6,221 nucleotides of DNA from Bacillota bacterium. Lineage in GTDB: Bacteria > Bacillota_I > Bacilli_A > RFN20 > CAG-826. The notes below the pieces were generated by a model, which saw only the letters and a list, made by a program, of their open reading frames with translations, had not been told where the DNA came from and did no database searches. Made by a program: the position numbers and the translations under genes. The first letter of the stretch is position 1, and every line of letters begins with the position of its first letter. The stretch covers positions 1 through 6,221 of the forward strand of contig VHBF01000026.1 of NCBI GenBank assembly GCA_016872075.1. The letters are read 5' to 3'. Shown in pieces: positions 1 to 4,716 of the stretch.

Positions 1-366
1 AAAACCTTGAATGATTAGCGTGGTGGTTAATAGCATTAAAAGTAGTAGTAAACCCTGAACCCACCATGGCATGGATCGGCGGATCGATTGAGGCGCACGG
101 TATCCAAGCAAAATACTAAAAGCACCTCCCAGAAAACCAAACAGAAAAGGAATAATTGCTGTTTTTGAATGGTTTTGAAAATAAAGGTAATCGATTAAAA
201 AGTAACAAGGCACTAATCCCATGAGATTAAAAAATTGCAATGCAAAGAGATTGGCTTCTCCATTGATAATCGCAAACAATAAAATGGAAGAAGATTGAAT
301 CCATAAAATATAAATCAAGGTGTAGATGACTAAACCAAACCAAAGCGAGAAGGCAACTTTATTCAT
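1..366 (-). CDS. Multi-pass membrane protein, C-terminus beyond the window, downstream partner of the phytoene desaturase
   Basis: This reading frame starts at the ATG at 366-364 and stays open to base 1, giving 122 residues with no stop, so the gene is partial. The product is very hydrophobic. Apparent membrane segments lie at about residues 5-24, 28-35 with 41-63, 70-88, and 100-121. A short basic loop (RAPQSIRRS, about 90-98) separates the last two. The stretch around residues 46-90 (FNLMGLVP, then IPFLFGFLGGAFSILLGYRAP) faintly recalls small plastid/cyanobacterial-type membrane proteins with a GxxP...GAF pattern, but I cannot name a family. The start codon overlaps the desaturase stop in an ATGA junction and has no good Shine-Dalgarno sequence, so it is probably translated by coupling from the same mRNA. 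That arrangement suggests, without proving, a role in carotenoid or other lipid metabolism. The reading frame is well supported; the function is unknown. Confidence 0.75.
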   Translation of the reverse strand, partial: MNKVAFSLWFGLVIYTLIYILWIQSSSILLFAIINGEANLFALQFFNLMGLVPCYFLIDYLYFQNHSKTAIIPFLFGFLGGAFSILLGYRAPQSIRRSMPWWVQGLLLLLMLLTTTLIIQGF

Positions 367-1850
367 GAACCGATGAGATCAGCGGCAATAATCGCCGATT
401 GATAAATGGTGGGTAAGCCACTTCCTGGATGCGTACCGCCGCCAACAAGATATAAATTTTTCAAGCCTTGAAAACGATTGTGGGGCCGGAAATATAATAG
501 TTGACTAAAATCATGGGCCAAATTAAAGTTAGCCCCTAAATAAACATGATATTGATCCTGCCAATCTAACGGGGTGATGATGCGTTGCTTGACAATGTGT
601 TTACGTATATCTTTCATTCCTGGAAGTTTCTCAATACGGGAAAGAATCAAATCTGTATAGGATTGGGTGAGCGATGGCCAATCGAGATTTGCTTTTAAAT
701 GAGGGACAGGCACAAGAATATACATCGTACTCTGATTCTCTGGGGCAAAACTTCGGTCTATGGCCGATGGATTTTGAATGTAAAAAGAGGGATCTTTAGA
801 CAAGGTTAACTCTTTGGTCAAAGCTTTCACATATGCTGCATAGTCTTTTGAAAAGATAACGTTATGGTGGGCAAGCGGAAACAATTTATCCAAACCTAGA
901 TAAAGATTAAAAGTGGAACAAGAGTATTTAAGATTCTTTAATTGATTATTTCTGTAGCGTTTGGGGCGAACATCGTCATCGAGTAATTGGATCGCATGAC
1001 TAAAGTCACCATTTAGGACGACGGTATCAATTTTTATCCATTTTTGGTTGACTTTGATTTTATCAATTTTTTTCTTGTAGACATTGAGCTTTTGTACGGG
1101 TTGCGAAAGTTTAATCGACACGCCCATTTCCGTGGCAATTTTTGCCATTGCTTCATTTAATTGATAGAGTCCACCGATAATATGATAAACCCCATATTCA
1201 TGTTCCATGTAAGATAACATGCTAAAAATAGAAGGGCATTCCCAAGGAGACATTCCTAAATATTTTGCTTGAAAGGCCATCGAATAAATTAATTCATCCT
1301 GATGAAAGAATTGTTTTAATCGGGAATAAAGTGATTTTCCTAGATCAATTTCATCAAGTGCTGCCAAGACTTTTGGGTTTAAAAACTGAAACGGAGTATG
1401 AAAAGGTAATTGTAAGACGGGTAGTAATTTTTTTAAACGCCTCGACTCTTTCTTTAAGTACAGTTGATATCCGTTTTCTTCACCAGGAAAAACACGATGA
1501 ATTTCTTTCATCATTTTTCCATGGTCTCGATAAGGGCGAAATACTTTGTTTGTAAAATACAAATCATACAAGGGTTCGATTGGCTTTAAATTAACGTAAT
1601 CTTCAAGTTTTTTTCCTATTCGTTTAAAGACATCATCTAATACATAACGATAAATGAAAAAAGTGGGACCTGCATCAAACGTAAATTGGTCTAATTGAAT
1701 AACACTAGAACGTCCCCCGATTCTTTCGTTACGTTCATATATTGTGACTTCATGACCTTGATGAGCAAGTAATAAACTAGCAGCCAAACCACCTGGCCCA
1801 GCACCAATGATGGCGATTTTTTGCTTTGATCTATTCATGGATGATTTCAT
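363..1850 (-). CDS. crtI: Phytoene desaturase family FAD-dependent oxidoreductase (CrtI/CrtN type)
   Basis: This 495-residue flavoenzyme matches the usual length of bacterial carotenoid desaturases, which introduce conjugated double bonds into phytoene or the C30 diapophytoene at the membrane. The FAD-binding Rossmann motif GAGPGG lies at residues 16-21, the ribose-binding acidic residue in YER at 38-40, and the GGR segment at 45-47 is followed by FDAGPT. The mid-region carries family-like blocks (SCSTFNLYLGLD, LVPVPHL, DPSFYIQNPSAID). The C-terminus has the family signature LYLVGGGTHPGSGLP at about 466-480. The CrtI and CrtN substrates, and related desaturases or isomerases, cannot be separated by eye, so the symbol is provisional. 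The listed start is the longest. An internal ATG at 1838-1836 (residue 5) is equally possible; neither has a Shine-Dalgarno sequence. The gene ends in TGA overlapping the next ATG by 4 bases. It is divergent from the rimP operon and has its own promoter. Confidence 0.9.
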   Translation of the reverse strand: MKSSMNRSKQKIAIIGAGPGGLAASLLLAHQGHEVTIYERNERIGGRSSVIQLDQFTFDAGPTFFIYRYVLDDVFKRIGKKLEDYVNLKPIEPLYDLYFTNKVFRPYRDHGKMMKEIHRVFPGEENGYQLYLKKESRRLKKLLPVLQLPFHTPFQFLNPKVLAALDEIDLGKSLYSRLKQFFHQDELIYSMAFQAKYLGMSPWECPSIFSMLSYMEHEYGVYHIIGGLYQLNEAMAKIATEMGVSIKLSQPVQKLNVYKKKIDKIKVNQKWIKIDTVVLNGDFSHAIQLLDDDVRPKRYRNNQLKNLKYSCSTFNLYLGLDKLFPLAHHNVIFSKDYAAYVKALTKELTLSKDPSFYIQNPSAIDRSFAPENQSTMYILVPVPHLKANLDWPSLTQSYTDLILSRIEKLPGMKDIRKHIVKQRIITPLDWQDQYHVYLGANFNLAHDFSQLLYFRPHNRFQGLKNLYLVGGGTHPGSGLPTIYQSAIIAADLIGS

Positions 1851-1862
1851 AAAATTTCATAA
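1844..1862. repeat. Short tandem direct repeat at the desaturase start
   Basis: The 9-mer ATTTCATAA occurs at 1844-1852 and again at 1854-1862, exactly 10 bases apart. On the minus strand this reads TTATGAAAT twice, so two ATG codons (1860-1858 and 1850-1848) sit in identical contexts but in different frames. The upstream ATG opens a nine-codon frame ending at TAG 1833-1831, just inside the desaturase gene. The repeat itself is certain. Any regulatory role is speculative, because the region is very AT-rich. Confidence 0.5.
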
Positions 1863-1865
1863 TTT

Positions 1866-1894
1866 ATTATACAGTTTTAAACTTTTTTTGTGAA
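1866..1894 (-). promoter_or_regulatory. Sigma-70/SigA-type promoter of the desaturase unit
   Basis: On the minus strand, TTCACA (1894-1889) matches five of six bases of the -35 consensus. A 17-base spacer separates it from a perfect TATAAT (1871-1866). A TG pair immediately precedes the -10 box. The predicted transcription start is near 1859. That leaves only about 9 bases before the ATG at 1850 and about 21 before the internal ATG at 1838, and it nearly coincides with the ATG at 1860. No Shine-Dalgarno sequence fits between, so the transcript would be leaderless or nearly so. Confidence 0.7.
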
Positions 1895-1902
1895 AATTTT
1901 AT

Positions 1903-1930
1903 TTGCTTTTTTCATCAAATCGTGTATATT
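1903..1930 (+). promoter_or_regulatory. Probable SigA-type promoter of the rimP-nusA-infB operon
   Basis: TTGCTT (1903-1908) is a partial -35 match (the TTG core). A 16-base spacer leads to TATATT (1925-1930), which matches five of six -10 bases and is preceded by TG. Transcription would start around 1935-1937, giving a leader of about 80 bases that contains the attenuator. Its -35 box lies only 8 bases from that of the divergent desaturase promoter, so the two promoters are back to back. This promoter is weaker by consensus than the minus-strand one. Confidence 0.5.
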
Positions 1931-1975
1931 AAAGATGCTTAAGTCATAATCTTAGGCCCTCGCAAGAAAATTACG

Positions 1976-2005
1976 AGAGTGGAGTAATCCACTCTTTGTT
2001 TTTTT
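1976..2005 (+). terminator. Intrinsic terminator/attenuator in the rimP leader
   Basis: AGAGTGGA (1976-1983) pairs perfectly with TCCACTCT (1988-1995) across a GTAA loop (1984-1987, a GNRA tetraloop). The stem has 8 bp, four of them G-C. It is followed at once by a T-rich run (1995-2005, ten T in eleven bases). The Shine-Dalgarno AAGGAG of rimP starts at the next base. Because it lies between the promoter and the first gene, it is best read as an attenuator rather than an end-of-operon terminator. An AGAGTGG-type hairpin at this position is familiar from many Bacillota. In B. subtilis the nusA operon leader is terminated in a NusA-dependent way, giving autoregulation; the same control is inferred here. 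Confidence 0.8.
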
Positions 2006-2015
2006 AAGGAGATCT

Positions 2016-2483
2016 ATGTCACTGATTGAAAAAATTGAAGCAATAATTAAACCTCCCATTTCATCGCTTGGTTTGACTTTATTTGAAGTGAGTCTAACGC
2101 TGGAGCAAGGGGAAAAATTCTTGCGGGTTCTGATTGAAAAACCACAAGGACGCATCGGTTTACAAGAAATTATCTCGGTGACTCAATTGATTAATCCGCT
2201 ATTGGATCAAGCTGACATCATCCCAGAGCATTACGTGCTCGATGTCGCCAGTGCCGGTGTTGAACACCCGATTCATTTGGATGCTTTACCGGATTATCTT
2301 GATCGATTTGTCTACATCCACCTAATGCACCCCTTTGAAGGGGAAAATATTCTGGAGGGAAAATTAGTCAAGATTGAAAATCAAACGATTGAATTAGAAG
2401 TCATGATAAAGGCGAGAAAAAAAAGATTGACGATTCAAAGAAAGGACATTGACTACGCAAGATTAGCAGTAGCAATTAAATAA
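2016..2483 (+). CDS. rimP: Ribosome maturation factor RimP
   Basis: This 155-residue protein has the standard RimP length and two-domain plan. RimP binds the free 30S subunit and helps its late assembly in the cytoplasm. The N-terminal alpha/beta domain (about 1-85) contains the family block FLRVLIEKPQGRIGL (35-49) and LDVASAGVEHPI (75-86), which corresponds to the usual LEVSSPGLDRPL. The C-terminal SH3-like barrel (about 86-155) contains the FEGENILEGKLVKI segment and ends in KDIDYARL. The usual SSPG turn is ASAG here, a modest variation. The start is set by a strong AAGGAG at 2006-2011, 4 bases before the ATG. It is the first gene of the operon. nusA follows after 4 bases. Confidence 0.95.
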   Translation: MSLIEKIEAIIKPPISSLGLTLFEVSLTLEQGEKFLRVLIEKPQGRIGLQEIISVTQLINPLLDQADIIPEHYVLDVASAGVEHPIHLDALPDYLDRFVYIHLMHPFEGENILEGKLVKIENQTIELEVMIKARKKRLTIQRKDIDYARLAVAIK

Positions 2484-2487
2484 AAAT

Positions 2488-4173
2488 ATGATTGATACCA
2501 AAGCATTAATCCAAGCAATTGACCTCATCGAACAAGAAAAAGGAATTTCAAAGGATGCAATTGTCATTGCCCTCAAGGAAGCCTTTGAAAAAGCTTACCG
2601 AAAACAACTCGGTTCGATTGATGATGCACTCGTACGCGCTGACATTGACCTCAAAAAGGGCGTCATCAAGTTATTCCAACTGAAAAAAGTAGTGGAGAAT
2701 GTGGAAGATGACTTTTTAGAAATTTCCCTTGAAGAAGTCAAAGCCCTTGGTTTGACTTTCAATATTGGTGATACTTATCAAATTGAAGCCTCACCAGAAG
2801 ACTTTCAAAAATCGGCGGCAATGACGGTTAAAGCAATTCTCAGACAAAAAATTGCTGAAGCTGAAAAATCTGCTTTATTCGAAGTTTATAAAGATAAAAT
2901 TGGCGAAATGATTGTCGGTCAAGTTGAAAAAATTGATGAACGATCTGCTATTGTTAATATTGGGAGAACTTCGGTTTATTTACCGAGTTCTAAACGCATT
3001 CCTGGTGAAACATTTAAAGTTGGTGATCGTATCAAACTTTATGTTGTGGATGTTGAATCTACAACCAAAGGGGCCCAAATTGCGGTTTCTCGTATTCATG
3101 AGGGTTTCCTTAAGCGCTTATTTGAAGAGGAATTACCAGAAATTTATGAAGGCACTGTCATCATCAAAGATATCGCTCGTGAAGCAGGATTACGTTCCAA
3201 GGTTGCGGTTTATTCTCTTGATCCCAACGTTGACGCTGCCGGTGCTTGCATCGGTCAAAATGGTTCACGCATTCAAAAAATTGTCAGTCAATTAGGGAAT
3301 GCAAAGGACAAAGAAAAAATCGATATTATTGCCTATACTGAAAACTTACCGCTTTATTTAGTGGAATCTTTAAAACCGGCTCAAGTCACAGGTATTATCG
3401 TGGATGAAGTCAACAAAAAAGCAACGATGGTCATTGCCGATGAAAACCTAGGAACCGCGATTGGTCGCCGTGGCGTTAACCCAAGACTAGCAACCAAGCT
3501 AACCGGTTACCAAATTGAAATTAAAGATTTAACTGCTGCAACAGCAGAAGGATTGAAATATTTATCCGTTGATCAACTCCGAACGCAAGATGACTTAAGG
3601 AAACAACGAGAAGCGTTACCTAATCCAACCCAAGGCCAACGCAACAATTCGACTACTAATCGTGTCCACGATGAGTCATTTACAATGGAAGATGTGATGG
3701 CACCTCGCCACGATGATGCTGTCGTAGAAAAAGTAGTCGGCGATAAAGAAGAAACGGAAGTCAGCCTTACCCCAACTAAAACAACCACTTCCACGAAGGA
3801 AATCGAACCTGTTCTGAGTACCGTCAGTCAAGTCACTACCAAACCTAAGGCTGTACAAGAACCACCCAAAGTTACCGTGGTTAAAACGACCAAAACACTT
3901 GAAGAACTTGAAAAAGAACTCGAGCAACAAAAAGCAAGAACACCCAAGCCTGAACGTTTTGACAAGAAGAAAAAGCCTTTCAAGAAAAAAGACCGCGATG
4001 ATAAACCAGCGACACCCAATATCGGTGCTGCTTCCGAACCTGTCAATCCAGCAAATTTTATGAAAATCTATGATGATGAAACCCCAGTTGCTGAAGAAAC
4101 TCCAATTGCAGAGGTAGAAGAAACGGAAAGCGAAATCGAGGATTTTGATGAATATTACGAAGAAGAAAAATAA
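2488..4173 (+). CDS. nusA: Transcription termination/antitermination factor NusA with long acidic C-terminal extension
   Basis: NusA binds RNA polymerase and nascent RNA and modulates pausing, intrinsic termination and antitermination. The N-terminal polymerase-binding domain spans about 1-130 and has a canonical start (ALIQAIDLIEQEKGISKDAI). The S1 domain lies at about 137-201. KH1 contains DPNVDAAGACIGQNGSRIQ (245-263), and KH2 contains GTAIGRRGVNPRLATKLTG (322-340). The core ends near residue 348. Bacillus NusA is roughly 370 residues, but this one has 561. The extra part is Thr/Pro-rich, then has a short charged helix (about 467-484), a very basic patch (487-507) and an acidic tail (527-561) with TPVAE/TPIAE repeats. 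It does not resemble the acidic repeat domains of enterobacterial NusA. Extended NusA tails are known in Mollicutes. There is no Shine-Dalgarno sequence: only AAAT separates the rimP stop from the ATG, so translation is probably coupled. Confidence 0.97.
   Translation: MIDTKALIQAIDLIEQEKGISKDAIVIALKEAFEKAYRKQLGSIDDALVRADIDLKKGVIKLFQLKKVVENVEDDFLEISLEEVKALGLTFNIGDTYQIEASPEDFQKSAAMTVKAILRQKIAEAEKSALFEVYKDKIGEMIVGQVEKIDERSAIVNIGRTSVYLPSSKRIPGETFKVGDRIKLYVVDVESTTKGAQIAVSRIHEGFLKRLFEEELPEIYEGTVIIKDIAREAGLRSKVAVYSLDPNVDAAGACIGQNGSRIQKIVSQLGNAKDKEKIDIIAYTENLPLYLVESLKPAQVTGIIVDEVNKKATMVIADENLGTAIGRRGVNPRLATKLTGYQIEIKDLTAATAEGLKYLSVDQLRTQDDLRKQREALPNPTQGQRNNSTTNRVHDESFTMEDVMAPRHDDAVVEKVVGDKEETEVSLTPTKTTTSTKEIEPVLSTVSQVTTKPKAVQEPPKVTVVKTTKTLEELEKELEQQKARTPKPERFDKKKKPFKKKDRDDKPATPNIGAASEPVNPANFMKIYDDETPVAEETPIAEVEETESEIEDFDEYYEEEK
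4138..4141 (+). promoter_or_regulatory. Shine-Dalgarno of ylxR inside the nusA coding region
   Basis: GAGG (extendable to GAGGA) lies 6 bases before the ATG at 4148, within the codons for the NusA acidic tail. It favours ATG 4148 over the TTG at 4145, which would give a tighter 3-base spacing. Confidence 0.55.
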
Positions 4174-4429
4174 CATTCCTCTTCGTCGTTGCATTGTCAC
4201 CGGTGAGCAATTGCCTAAGGCTGCTTTAATCCGAATTGTTAAAACACCCGATCAACGTTTAGCGATTGATATGAGCCCATCCGGAAAGATGAATGGTCGA
4301 GGTGCTTACATCAAGAAGGATATCAACGTTCTCAATACGCTCAAAAAAGGACAATTCATAAAGAAAAATTTAGACATTGATCCTTCTGACGACTTTTATC
4401 AACAACTAGAAACATTCATGCATGGATAA
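4148..4429 (+). CDS. ylxR: YlxR family RNA-binding protein (RNase P modulator RnpM)
   Basis: This 93-residue protein of the YlxR/DUF448 family is encoded between nusA and infB in most Bacillota. It contains the family core IPLRRCIVTGEQLPKAALIRIVK (about 10-32), a variable loop, and the signature SGKMNGRGAY (45-54), followed by basic residues suited to RNA binding. B. subtilis YlxR has been reported to bind the RNase P RNA and modulate its activity (RnpM). That role is transferred by family here. The ATG at 4148 is preferred for its Shine-Dalgarno spacing; a TTG one codon earlier is the only close alternative. The gene overlaps the last 26 bases of nusA in another frame, and its own last 8 bases overlap ylxQ, so expression is tightly linked to the operon. 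Confidence 0.92.
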   Translation: MNITKKKNNIPLRRCIVTGEQLPKAALIRIVKTPDQRLAIDMSPSGKMNGRGAYIKKDINVLNTLKKGQFIKKNLDIDPSDDFYQQLETFMHG

Positions 4430-4715
4430 ATGGCAGCAACAATTACACTTTGTGATGAAGGCGAAAGCTTACCTAACCGGTGAACTGGCGATCCGAGCAT
4501 TAGCCAAAAAACAGGTCCATTATGTGATTATTGCCTCCGATACCTCGCTAAGCCACCAACAATCAATTCAAGAACGTTTGCGCTATTACCAAATTTCTTG
4601 GATTGTCTCTCTCAGTAAATCAGAATTATCGGAATTAACTGGTAAAAAGCAAGTAATCATGATTGCCATCACCAATCCAAATTTGGCAAACATCCTCAAA
4701 CAAAAGGAGAAATAA
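4422..4715 (+). CDS. ylxQ: L7Ae-like ribosomal protein family RNA-binding protein YlxQ
   Basis: This 97-residue protein fits the L7Ae/L30e/S12e fold in length and pattern. It has AKAYLTGELAIRALAKKQVHYVIIASDTS (about 14-42), matching the usual helix, TG-E turn, helix and VIIASD strand. The second half has ELTGKKQVIMIAITNPNLANIL (71-92), in place of the family LGxxxGkxxxxvvAI block. B. subtilis YlxQ and its paralogue YbxF have been shown to bind kink-turn RNAs. The natural RNA target of this one is unknown. Its ATG lies within the end of ylxR (8-base overlap) and has no Shine-Dalgarno sequence, which indicates translational coupling. infB begins one base after its TAA stop. Confidence 0.9.
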   Translation: MDKWQQQLHFVMKAKAYLTGELAIRALAKKQVHYVIIASDTSLSHQQSIQERLRYYQISWIVSLSKSELSELTGKKQVIMIAITNPNLANILKQKEK

Positions 4716-4716
4716 G

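Noticed and set aside
363..365. Possible reassigned TGA (Trp) codon at the desaturase end, as in Mycoplasma
   Set aside because: The family C-terminus ends naturally at this TGA, which overlaps the next ATG in a typical ATGA junction. Trp is TGG throughout the window, and readthrough would add only 11 residues before TAG.
1265..1555. 96-residue + strand frame inside the desaturase gene
   Set aside because: It is antisense to a complete, clearly conserved enzyme, with no ribosome binding site or recognisable motif.
1893..1900. AAAATTTT palindrome between the divergent promoters as an operator
   Set aside because: An 8-base A/T palindrome is expected by chance in so AT-rich a spacer, and no matching flanking arms extend it.
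2912..3295. 127-residue + strand frame within nusA in another frame
   Set aside because: It covers the S1 and KH1 coding region of NusA, whose own frame is strongly conserved; this is an out-of-frame shadow.
4145..4147. TTG as the ylxR start codon
   Set aside because: The adjacent ATG at 4148 is a better codon with better spacing (6 bases) from GAGG at 4138-4141.
3676..4200. 174-residue minus-strand frame opposite the nusA tail, rich in Phe
   Set aside because: It mirrors the repetitive Lys/Glu/Thr-rich codons of the NusA tail. The Phe-rich composition comes from antisense GAA/AAA runs, and there is no ribosome binding site or family resemblance.
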